Part shown: piece after piece, positions 1-4,992 of the stretch | How positions within the stretch are numbered: position 1 is the stretch's first letter | How the letters are laid out: every line of letters starts with the position of its first letter | Assembly (NCBI GenBank): GCA_946886365.1 | Contig: CAMPIM010000131.1 | Location: 1-8,049, forward strand | From: an uncultured Novosphingobium sp. | GTDB lineage: Bacteria; Pseudomonadota; Alphaproteobacteria; Sphingomonadales; Sphingomonadaceae | Direction of reading: 5' to 3' | Length of the DNA: 8,049 nucleotides | Translations under genes and position numbers: made by a program | The notes under the pieces: generated by a model | Seen by the model: the letters and a program-made list of their open reading frames with translations, nothing else | Database searches by the model: none | What the model was told of the DNA's origin: nothing

Positions 1-134
1 CCGGGTGGCATGCGCGCATGTCCAGCCGGCAACGGTAAAGGCGCATGCGCCTGTGTTCAGCAGGTTTCGAACATCCGGCTTCCGAGCCGTCGCCCCGAGA
101 GGACATAGGAGCGACGCACGAGGCCAGCGCCAGA

Positions 135-159
135 GGCAGCTCCTGACATGAGGAGCGCC
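135..159 (+). promoter_or_regulatory. Leader hairpin enclosing the Shine-Dalgarno of the first gene
   Basis: A perfect 6-bp stem GCTCCT (139-144) / AGGAGC (151-156) closes a 6-nt loop GACATG. Adding GGC (135-137) with GCC (157-159) around one bulged A gives nine base pairs. The right arm contains AGGAG (151-155), the only good ribosome binding site for the TTG start at 165 (9-nt spacing). Seen: the complementarity and its position. Inferred: the structure would hide the ribosome binding site and limit translation until it is opened. It is too close to the start, and has no T-tract, to be a normal terminator. Confidence 0.5.
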
Positions 160-168
160 ATCTGTTGA
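148..168 (+). CDS. Possible six-codon leader peptide (MRSAIC)
   Basis: An ATG in the loop of the leader hairpin opens a six-codon frame whose TGA stop (166-168) overlaps the TTG start of the next gene (165-167), a TTGA start/stop overlap. Ribosomes translating it would unfold the hairpin and terminate on the downstream start, which suits termination-reinitiation. A weak AGAGG (132-136) lies 11 nt upstream. A frame this short can easily occur by chance, so the geometry is the only support. Confidence 0.2.
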   Translation: MRSAIC

Positions 169-1076
169 ACTGCCAGTCTTCCATCACCACAACGCTGCCG
201 CACCCCAATGCGCAGCTGGCGCCCGATTCTACGCTGATCGAGAAAGCGCTCGAACATCAGCTGACCGGCGCGATCATGGCCAGGCTTCTCTTACGGGGGC
301 AGCGCTATGAACTGCTGCACGGCGTGTGCGACCGGGATGGCTATGACGTGGTGATCGAGGCTGGCGGCGTGATGCGCCATATTCAGCTCAAGGCGGTGGT
401 GCAGGGCGGCAAACGAGCCCGTTTCTCACTATCGACAAGACTGGCTACCAAAGCTTCTGGCTGCGCCATCTGGATCAGCTGGGACCCGGCAACGATCAGC
501 TTTACCGATTTCCGCTTCTTTGGGGCAGGGCCAGGCCAGCCGCTGCCAGATCTTGGCGACCGCATTCCCAAAAACAGCCGCGCGAACAGCATGGGAGCAA
601 AGGGTGCGCGGCCAGACCACCGCGAAATCTCCGCCGGTCGCTTCACGCGTCTGAGCGACCTGGATGAACTGGTCGATCAGCTTTTCGGGCGCACGCCCAG
701 GCCCGGGCACGATCTTATAAAGAGGGCTATGGTTGTAGCGCCCGAGTTCGGTACAGCGCCGTGGACGACCGCCGTACGAAACGGCGATTTCAGCGCGATA
801 CCCGGCGAAATCGACTGGGAAAGCTCCAGCGACCTTGCCTCCCTGATCGATGGTTATACCCTCATCGCGACCCTGGGCCATGATCCCAAATGCTTTCTTG
901 AAGGGCAATGGCTTGCGGCGCGGGCAACGGCCCTCTGGTCGGGCGGCGCTGCCGAACTCTGGGCAACACTCTTTCTCGAGCATCGCGCCCGGCGCTTCGC
1001 CAGCACGGAGCCAGCCTCGGAGGAGCGGGCGCTTCTTGACCAGCTTGTACGCCAACTTCGGGAGGCGCTGGCATGA
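165..1076 (+). CDS. Two-domain protein with PD-(D/E)XK nuclease-like N-terminus
   Basis: I do not recognise a named family for this 303-residue protein. The N-terminal part (about 25-175) looks like a restriction-endonuclease-like fold. It has a helix with Glu30 (EKALEHQLTGAI), then GYDVVIE with Asp61, then a strand RHIQLKA supplying Gln74-x-Lys76, the D...(E/Q)xK spacing of PD-(D/E)XK enzymes with Gln replacing the usual acidic residue. A hydrophobic strand (AIWISW, 101-106) follows. The C-terminal part (about 189-303) is helical, with SLIDGYTLIATLG and ELWATLFLEHRARR, and may be a separate module. No signal peptide or membrane segment is seen. The TTG start is chosen because AGGAG lies 9 nt upstream and an in-frame TGA at 144-146 rules out a longer form; the first internal ATG (residue 38) would cut into the domain. 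It overlaps the next gene by ATGA, implying translational coupling. The nuclease reading is inference from motif spacing; a non-catalytic nucleic-acid-binding role is possible. Confidence 0.7.
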   Translation: MNCQSSITTTLPHPNAQLAPDSTLIEKALEHQLTGAIMARLLLRGQRYELLHGVCDRDGYDVVIEAGGVMRHIQLKAVVQGGKRARFSLSTRLATKASGCAIWISWDPATISFTDFRFFGAGPGQPLPDLGDRIPKNSRANSMGAKGARPDHREISAGRFTRLSDLDELVDQLFGRTPRPGHDLIKRAMVVAPEFGTAPWTTAVRNGDFSAIPGEIDWESSSDLASLIDGYTLIATLGHDPKCFLEGQWLAARATALWSGGAAELWATLFLEHRARRFASTEPASEERALLDQLVRQLREALA

Positions 1077-1744
1077 AGAGCCGCTATTCTCTCGCTGCCG
1101 CCATCGCAGCCACCCTTCTGATAGCCATCCCCGCGCCCGCGAAGGATAAGGTGCCACGGACATGGCGGGCAACCCGCACTACCGACCCGGTGACAGGCGT
1201 CTCGCGATGCGTGGTGTCGGCGCTCGATTATGTCGGAAAGACCCGATACACGCGCACCGGCTTTCTCTATCCGGTGATCGAGAAACATCCCCGGCATGGC
1301 CTTCTTGTAGGCGTGAGCAGCGGCGGACGCTTCAGATTGCCAACCGGGACCATTCTCTGGCGGGTGGACGAACAGCCCTTCAGGGAGGTGCGGCCCGAAG
1401 ATGGTCCGATGACAGCCGACATGTCTTCCGCAATTCCGGCTGGCCTGACGGGTCAGGATTCGGTCGCCGCAAAGGCGATGGCCGATGCCATGGCGGTGTC
1501 CGGCCGCATGATCATGAGCGCTACCGCAACCAGCAGCTTTGCAATGGGCGATACGGCACGTGCCATGCTTGCCGAATTGCGAGGCGGCCATGGCCTGCTG
1601 TTCCGGGCGAAGGCCGCCGCCGCCGATACGGGCCTCCCCGAATCAGGCATGTACAGGGTCGGTCAGATCACGAAGGACGGGCTTAAGCCGGTGCCGCTGG
1701 ATGCGTCTCTTCAGGGGGCCTTGGCAGAGTGCGCTATTGAGTGA
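1073..1744 (+). CDS. Exported protein of unknown function
   Basis: This 223-residue protein begins with a Sec-type signal peptide: basic MKSR, a hydrophobic Ala/Leu/Ile core to about residue 19, then IPAPA with likely cleavage after Ala23. The mature part is about 200 residues, without further membrane segments, so it should be periplasmic or secreted. It has two cysteines after the signal, Cys46 near the mature N-terminus and Cys220 near the C-terminus, which could form a disulfide in the periplasm. Segments such as TRTGFLYPVIE and GVSSGGRFRLPTGTILWRVD (about 61-100) suggest beta structure, and 145-190 is Ala-rich and probably helical. The start is fixed by the ATGA overlap with the upstream gene (ATG 1073-1075, TGA 1074-1076). 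Pairing an exported protein with a cytoplasmic nuclease-like protein in one coupled unit is unusual. I do not recognise the family and assign no function. Confidence 0.75.
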   Translation: MKSRYSLAAAIAATLLIAIPAPAKDKVPRTWRATRTTDPVTGVSRCVVSALDYVGKTRYTRTGFLYPVIEKHPRHGLLVGVSSGGRFRLPTGTILWRVDEQPFREVRPEDGPMTADMSSAIPAGLTGQDSVAAKAMADAMAVSGRMIMSATATSSFAMGDTARAMLAELRGGHGLLFRAKAAAADTGLPESGMYRVGQITKDGLKPVPLDASLQGALAECAIE

Positions 1745-1788
1745 TACCTGTCTTCATTATCCGGTTCTGATCGACAATAAAAAATGGA

Positions 1789-1807
1789 TACTACCTATTG
1801 TGTAGTA
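1789..1807. promoter_or_regulatory. Dyad TACTAC-N7-GTAGTA, candidate operator
   Basis: A perfect 6+6 inverted repeat with a 7-nt spacer lies in the AT-rich gap before the HTH-AbrB regulator gene, 45 bp upstream of its GTG start. A loosely sigma70-like arrangement (TCGACA at 1771-1776, CCTATT at 1794-1799, 17-bp spacing) would put the dyad over the -10 region. Dimeric regulators usually bind such dyads, so autoregulation by the downstream gene product is the simplest reading. The dyad is seen; the operator and promoter roles are inferred. Confidence 0.35.
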
Positions 1808-1825
1808 CCTAAAATGAATGTAGGA

Positions 1826-1847
1826 ACCTCCACATCGAACTGGAGGT
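1826..1847 (+). promoter_or_regulatory. Leader hairpin enclosing the Shine-Dalgarno of the HTH-AbrB gene
   Basis: ACCTCCA (1826-1832) pairs perfectly over 7 bp with TGGAGGT (1841-1847) across the 8-nt loop CATCGAAC. The ribosome binding site GGAGG (1842-1846) lies wholly in the right arm, 5 nt before the GTG start at 1852. This is the textbook geometry of a self-sequestered ribosome binding site. It repeats the arrangement at 135-159 with different stem sequence and loop. Confidence 0.5.
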
Positions 1848-1851
1848 GACC

Positions 1852-2316
1852 GTGACGCGAGAAGAAATGGACCGGCTGACGGCCGGAATGACAAGCAAGG
1901 CGGCGAAGGTGCGGGCGCTCAATGAAGGAGGCGTCACCACCGGCGACATCAGCCGCTATCTCGATATCCGCTACCAGCATGTCTACAATGTGCTGCTCCG
2001 GGCCGGCGCGATAGAGAAGTCGGCCCCATCGCGCGACGCCAAAGCCGATGTTCTCGGCGGCGATGGCGATATCATCATCGGGCGCGTCAACGAAGCGGGC
2101 GCCATTGAACTGCCAGCCGAGATCATGAATCGCTATGGGCTGGCCGCCGGAGAAGCCCTGTTCTGCCGTGCCATGGATGATGGCCTCGCGGTGCTCAGCC
2201 ATCAGGCGGCGCGTGAAGCGATCACCCGTGCAGCGCGGGAAAAGATGCCGGAGCAGGCGGCTCTCCTGGAGGCCCTGATCGGCCAGCCAGCTCCTCCGCC
2301 TCCAAAAGCCGGCTGA
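1852..2316 (+). CDS. HTH + AbrB/SpoVT-type DNA-binding regulator
   Basis: This 154-residue protein combines two DNA-binding modules. Residues about 17-50 form a helix-turn-helix (KAAKVRALNEGGVTTGDISR then YLDIRYQHVYNVLLRAG) like those of transposase or resolvase families. Residues about 76-116 resemble the swapped-hairpin AbrB/MazE/SpoVT domain: IGRVNEAGAIELPAEIMNRYG, then GLAAGEALFCRAMDDGLAVL. The tail (117-154) is helical and ends in a proline-rich stretch. It probably acts as a dimeric transcriptional regulator. The GTG at 1852 is preferred because GGAGG ends 5 nt upstream; the GTG at 1846 overlaps that ribosome binding site and the ATG at 1867 is too far from it. It is the first gene of a four-gene run and lies 31 bp before the methyltransferase gene. 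AbrB/MazE domains often belong to antitoxins, but no toxin gene is adjacent. Domain calls come from pattern recognition only. Confidence 0.8.
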   Translation: MTREEMDRLTAGMTSKAAKVRALNEGGVTTGDISRYLDIRYQHVYNVLLRAGAIEKSAPSRDAKADVLGGDGDIIIGRVNEAGAIELPAEIMNRYGLAAGEALFCRAMDDGLAVLSHQAAREAITRAAREKMPEQAALLEALIGQPAPPPPKAG

Positions 2317-2347
2317 GACCCGGGCTTGATCTAGACAGGAGTTGAAA

Positions 2348-3724
2348 ATGGATAGCGATAACATCGGGGGGAGCGGGCTCATCCGTTCCCTCAAGGTAGA
2401 ACTGCGCCCGCTCGAGGCGCTGAAGGAAGCGCCGCGCAACGCGCGCCGCCATAGTGAAAAGCAGATCGGCCAGATTGCATCGTCGATCCGGCAGTTCGGA
2501 TTCACCAACCCTATCCTGCTGGATGGCGAGGGTGTCATCGTGGCGGGCCATGGCCGGTATGCCGCAGCGAAGCTGCTCGGCATGGAAGACGTACCTGTCA
2601 TCCCGATCGTCGATCTTACCGAAGCTGAACTGCGGGCCTACGCACTCGCCGACAACAGGATCGCGCAGAATAGCGGCTGGGATAATGAGATCCTGCGTAT
2701 CGAATTACAGGAACTCCACGATATCGAGCTGGCATTCGACCTCGAGATCACCGGCTTTTCGACCACAGAGATCGACATGCTGACCTTGGCGACGCCGGAG
2801 GAAGCTGCGCTCGAGCAGCTGCCAAAGGTCGATCGCCGTGAAATCTGCGGCGTCGAGCGTGGTGACCTTTGGGTTCTCGGCAAGCACCGGCTGCTCTGCG
2901 GTGACAGCCGTGATCCTGCGTCGTTCGCCAGACTGATGGGCGAGGACCGCGCCCGACTGGTCTTTTCCGATCCCCCCTTCAACGTGAAGATCCAGGGACA
3001 TGTGGGAGGCCTCGGCAAGAGCCGGCATGCCGAGTTTGCCATGGCGACGGGCGAGATGAGCAAGGCCGAGTTCACCGGCTTTCTTGAAACCGCGTTCCGC
3101 AACGCGGCAGATGTAAGCATCGACGGCGCCATCCACTATCAGTGCATGGACTGGCGGCACATCGACGAGATGAAAAAGGCCGGGGAAGCGGTCTATTCAG
3201 AGCTCAAGAATCTCTGCATCTGGTCCAAGGACAATGCCGGGATGGGAAGCTTCTACCGTTCGCAGCACGAACTGGTTTTTGTCTGGAAGGTGGGAAGCGC
3301 GCCGCACCTCAATACGGTCGAGCTGGGGAAGAATGGCCGTTACCGCACCAATGTGTGGAACTATCGGGGCGCTACGAAGACCGGCGCCAGCGCAGAGCTT
3401 GCGCTCCACCCGACGGTCAAGCCGGTGCCCATGGTCATGGATGCGATCAAGGATACCTCGCGGATGGGCGAGATCGTGCTCGATCCCTTCGGCGGGTCCG
3501 GATCGACCCTGATTGCGGCCGAGAAAACGAAGCGGTGCGGTCGGCTGATCGAATATGAGCCCGGCTATTGCGACGTTACGATCAGGCGCTGGCAGATGGT
3601 CACGCGCAAGGCCGCGGTGCTGGAAGCAACCGGAGAGAAATTCGCTGACGTTCACAAGCGGCGGGCGGAGGAATTCGAAAGGACAACGGACGCAGCGCTG
3701 GAAGGGAGTTACGGGAATGAGTGA
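2348..3724 (+). CDS. ParB-domain / DNA N6-adenine or N4-cytosine methyltransferase fusion
   Basis: This 458-residue protein should methylate adenine N6 or cytosine N4 in double-stranded DNA using S-adenosylmethionine. The N-terminal ParB/Srx-like domain (about 15-100) shows NPILLDGEGVIVAGHGRYAAA, with the GHGRYAA core at 67-73, and continues into the ALADNRIAQNSGWD segment typical of such fusions. The methyltransferase part (about 165-430) has catalytic motif IV as DPPF (208-211) before the cofactor-binding motif DPFGGSGST (379-387), with HPTVKP (354-359) between. That order defines the beta class, as in CcrM. Length is normal and no catalytic residue is obviously missing. The ATG at 2348 is chosen because AGGAG (2337-2341) lies 6 nt upstream; a TTG two codons earlier is less likely. 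The stop overlaps the next start by 8 nt. No restriction enzyme is adjacent, so it looks like an orphan, mobile-element-type methyltransferase. Target sequence cannot be read from the gene. Confidence 0.92.
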   Translation: MDSDNIGGSGLIRSLKVELRPLEALKEAPRNARRHSEKQIGQIASSIRQFGFTNPILLDGEGVIVAGHGRYAAAKLLGMEDVPVIPIVDLTEAELRAYALADNRIAQNSGWDNEILRIELQELHDIELAFDLEITGFSTTEIDMLTLATPEEAALEQLPKVDRREICGVERGDLWVLGKHRLLCGDSRDPASFARLMGEDRARLVFSDPPFNVKIQGHVGGLGKSRHAEFAMATGEMSKAEFTGFLETAFRNAADVSIDGAIHYQCMDWRHIDEMKKAGEAVYSELKNLCIWSKDNAGMGSFYRSQHELVFVWKVGSAPHLNTVELGKNGRYRTNVWNYRGATKTGASAELALHPTVKPVPMVMDAIKDTSRMGEIVLDPFGGSGSTLIAAEKTKRCGRLIEYEPGYCDVTIRRWQMVTRKAAVLEATGEKFADVHKRRAEEFERTTDAALEGSYGNE

Positions 3725-4085
3725 GCCAGGGAAAAATGGGCAGTTTGCCAAGGGAACATCGGGCAACAAGCGAGGCCGGCCGAAAAAGAAGCCGACCGGT
3801 TTCAGTACCCTCGCTGAAGCCGATATGCTGATGATCAAATCCATGAACCGGAAAATCGGCGCCGAACGCATGCCGCTGCTCGAAGCCAGGTTTATCAGTC
3901 TGGCGCTGGGCAAGGAATCCAATCCACTCGCTTGCCGATCCGCGATCAGACTAACGCTTGAAGCGCTGGCGCGCTCTGATGAGCGCCGTCGGTTGGAGAT
4001 GATCGAGGCCGCGCGACTGCAGGCACGCAAGGACGCCGAACGTCGGGCACGCGGAGACGGATATTTCTATCATGATCCTGAATGA
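3717..4085 (+). CDS. DUF5681-type small basic protein
   Basis: This 122-residue protein opens with NGQFAKGTSGNKRGRPKKKP (7-26), matching the N-terminal signature G-(R/Q)-F-x-x-G-x-SGN-x-x-GRP of DUF5681 proteins as I know it. The rest is helical: residues 54-84 form a core (LLEARFISLALG and following) and 88-112 is strongly charged and probably coiled-coil-like. The basic GRPKKKP stretch resembles an AT-hook and suggests DNA contact. The start ATG 3717 sits after GGGAG and overlaps the methyltransferase stop by 8 nt, indicating translational coupling. From memory, DUF5681 genes often sit with ParB-methyltransferase genes near the packaging (terminase) region of alphaproteobacterial prophages. 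A small-terminase-like or DNA-binding accessory role is therefore possible, but no terminase gene follows here. Function unproven. Confidence 0.8.
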   Translation: MSEPGKNGQFAKGTSGNKRGRPKKKPTGFSTLAEADMLMIKSMNRKIGAERMPLLEARFISLALGKESNPLACRSAIRLTLEALARSDERRRLEMIEAARLQARKDAERRARGDGYFYHDPE

Positions 4086-4293
4086 TGTGCCCGGCAATCT
4101 GCCGGATGACGCTTACCGTTCGCTGGTCCTGGACAGGGCGAATGCCCCTGTCCGGATCAGGAACCATGAGGGCAAGCTCGAAACGGTCACGGAATTTGAA
4201 GCGCGGTTTCTCGAGCTTGCATCGGGAAACTGTCGTCGCCGGCTCTACTGCACCGACTTCATCCAGCTCGTGCTGAAGGTGCTGATGTTCTGA
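4072..4293 (+). CDS. Small protein, partial paralogue of the DUF5681 protein
   Basis: This 73-residue protein starts inside the end of the DUF5681 gene (14-nt overlap). Its C-terminal half aligns without gaps to residues 54-84 of that neighbour: residues 41-71 share 13 of 31 positions by my hand alignment, including EARF, LA-x-G, a Cys and the spaced I-x-L-x-L-xx-L. It lacks the basic SGN/GRP N-terminus and has instead an acidic beginning (MILNDVPGNLPDDAY) and VRIRNHEGKLETVTEFEARF. The ribosome binding site is poor: GGAG at 4053-4056 is 15 nt from the ATG, so translation probably depends on coupling to the upstream gene. The paralogy supports it as a real gene. It may be a partner subunit or regulator of the DUF5681 protein, or a gene truncated near the island end. 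No function is assigned. Confidence 0.6.
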   Translation: MILNDVPGNLPDDAYRSLVLDRANAPVRIRNHEGKLETVTEFEARFLELASGNCRRRLYCTDFIQLVLKVLMF

Positions 4294-4306
4294 CCGCTGC
4301 TGGGAT

Positions 4307-4340
4307 GGGCGAAAAGCAGCCCTTTGCTTTGTTAACGCCC
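4307..4340 (+). terminator. Nested hairpin after the last accessory gene, possible terminator
   Basis: GGGCG (4307-4311) pairs with CGCCC (4336-4340), enclosing a second stem AAAGCA (4313-4318) / TGCTTT (4325-4330) with a 6-nt loop. It begins 14 nt after the stop codon at 4293. It lacks a clear T-tract (GAAAA follows), so it may be a processing or Rho-assisted end, or another structured element. A CCCC/GGGG mini-stem follows at 4347-4361. Confidence 0.35.
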
Positions 4341-4404
4341 GAAAACCCCCGCGAATTGGGGCTCTCGACCAAGGGATACGCCGCAAAAAGATTAACGCTG
4401 GTAT

Positions 4405-4422
4405 CAGGCATGTCTATGCCTG
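4405..4422. repeat. Short strong hairpin CAGGCAT / ATGCCTG
   Basis: A perfect 7-bp inverted repeat with the 4-nt loop GTCT. On the plus strand it is followed by mixed T-rich sequence rather than a clean T-tract. It could be a weak terminator or a protein-binding dyad near the island end. Confidence 0.4.
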
Positions 4423-4479
4423 TTCAGCTGGTTTTATGGAGGCTTTTCGGTCGATTTTATCGCCTGTTTTTTGCCTGTT
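4418..4479 (+). repeat. Three direct copies of GCCTGTT
   Basis: Exact heptamers at 4418-4424, 4462-4468 and 4473-4479. The last two are spaced 11 bp start to start, about one helical turn. Short phased repeats near a tRNA insertion point resemble integrase arm-type or accessory-factor sites, but this is inference and 7-mers recur easily in T-rich DNA. Confidence 0.3.
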
Positions 4480-4647
4480 ATTAAAATCAGCTTCGGATCA
4501 AGCCGGTAATCAGAAAATCCATGTAGTTCAAATATATGTGCCGTGTTTTCGGCGCGAAGAGAGCATCATCGACGTCAGAAAAAATAATCGACCTCTGGCG
4601 GGGCCGTCAGGGCGGGCAACTGCGATCATCATTTCGAGCAGAATGAA

Positions 4648-4731
4648 TTCGGTAGTGCTGGCCACGGCATCAGAGAACGTGGCTTCGTATCGGGGAGGCT
4701 CGGGGGATGTTGGGTTCTCCGCACTACCGAA
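4648..4731. repeat. 11-bp inverted repeat with internal stems
   Basis: TTCGGTAGTGC (4648-4658) is the exact reverse complement of GCACTACCGAA (4721-4731), 62 bp apart. Inside, GCCACG (4661-4666) pairs with CGTGGC (4678-4683), and GAGAAC (4673-4678) pairs with GTTCTC (4714-4719); these two share C4678 and so compete. The second would lengthen the outer stem. The element could be a structured RNA, a miniature mobile element or a recombination site. No flanking target duplication is seen. Confidence 0.45.
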
Positions 4732-4750
4732 CCACACGGAATGCGCGCGA

Positions 4751-4769
4751 ATTCCCGCCGTATTCCCGC
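4751..4769. repeat. Phased direct repeat ATTCCCGC x2 near tRNA 3' end
   Basis: Two exact 8-bp copies (4751-4758 and 4762-4769) are offset by 11 bp, about one helical turn, 36 bp beyond the encoded CCA end of tRNA-Ser. A CGCAGA/TCTGCG dyad follows between them and the tRNA. The position suits integrase or accessory-factor binding at an attachment site. That role is inferred. Confidence 0.3.
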
Positions 4770-4804
4770 AGATTTTCCGATTTCTGCGATATCTGCAGAC
4801 TAGC

Positions 4805-4895
4805 TGGCGGAGCGGGAGGGATTCGAACCCTCGATACGCTTTTGACGTATACTCACTTTCCAGGCGAGCGCCTTCGACCACTCGGCCACCGCTCC
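4805..4895 (-). tRNA. tRNA-Ser(GGA)
   Basis: This 91-nt class II tRNA carries serine to UCC and UCU codons. The acceptor stem GGAGCGG pairs with CCGCTCC, with G as discriminator and an encoded CCA end (4805-4807). The anticodon arm is CTCGC / CTGGAAA / GTGAG, with anticodon GGA at 4859-4861. The long variable arm with a 5-bp ATACG/CGTAT stem is diagnostic of serine tRNAs. The T arm GAGGG-TTCGAAT-CCCTC is intact. The gene reads leftward, so its 3' end faces the accessory region, the usual orientation for tyrosine-integrase insertion that restores the tRNA. The gene is complete, so an insertion here would not have damaged it. Confidence 0.97.
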
Positions 4896-4992
4896 GCATG
4901 CACTGGAAGGCGGCTCCCTATCGTGCGGCGCGGCGGGTGGCAAGGGGATGCCGCGACTTTCCTGCTTCAATTTCGCGGCGGTACTTCACGCG

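Larger units (their letters stand above)
4294..4804. other. Gene-free stretch between accessory unit and tRNA-Ser
   Basis: I see no credible gene in this 511-bp stretch. The long open frames on both strands run through the tRNA gene and have no recognisable protein features. It is relatively AT-rich between about 4380 and 4600 and contains a nested hairpin, a short strong hairpin, a widely spaced inverted repeat and two sets of short repeats with 11-bp periodicity, described separately. Its place at the tRNA 3' end fits the attachment-site end of an integrated element. There is no integrase gene or recognisable remnant. Confidence 0.6.

Noticed and set aside
2..151. C-terminal end of an upstream gene in the first 150 bases
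   Set aside because: Two frames are open for part of this stretch (stops at 106-108 and 149-151), but neither shows convincing protein features, so I cannot choose one. The perfect palindromes at 9-20 and 40-51 are noted without a role.
429..1172. 247-codon minus-strand frame opposite the nuclease-like gene
   Set aside because: Mirror frame of the plus-strand gene. The plus strand has the ribosome binding site, the ATGA coupling and plausible protein features.
165..3724. Restriction-modification pair made of the nuclease-like protein and the methyltransferase
   Set aside because: They lie in separate units with an exported-protein gene and a regulator between them, and the nuclease assignment is itself tentative.
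4400..4480. CRISPR-like repeat array
   Set aside because: The repeats are only 7 nt, irregularly spaced, and there are no spacers or cas genes.
4528..4899. 123-codon minus-strand frame starting in tRNA-Ser
   Set aside because: The GGRVVEGARLE start is the well-known artefact of translating tRNA-Ser; the rest resembles no integrase.
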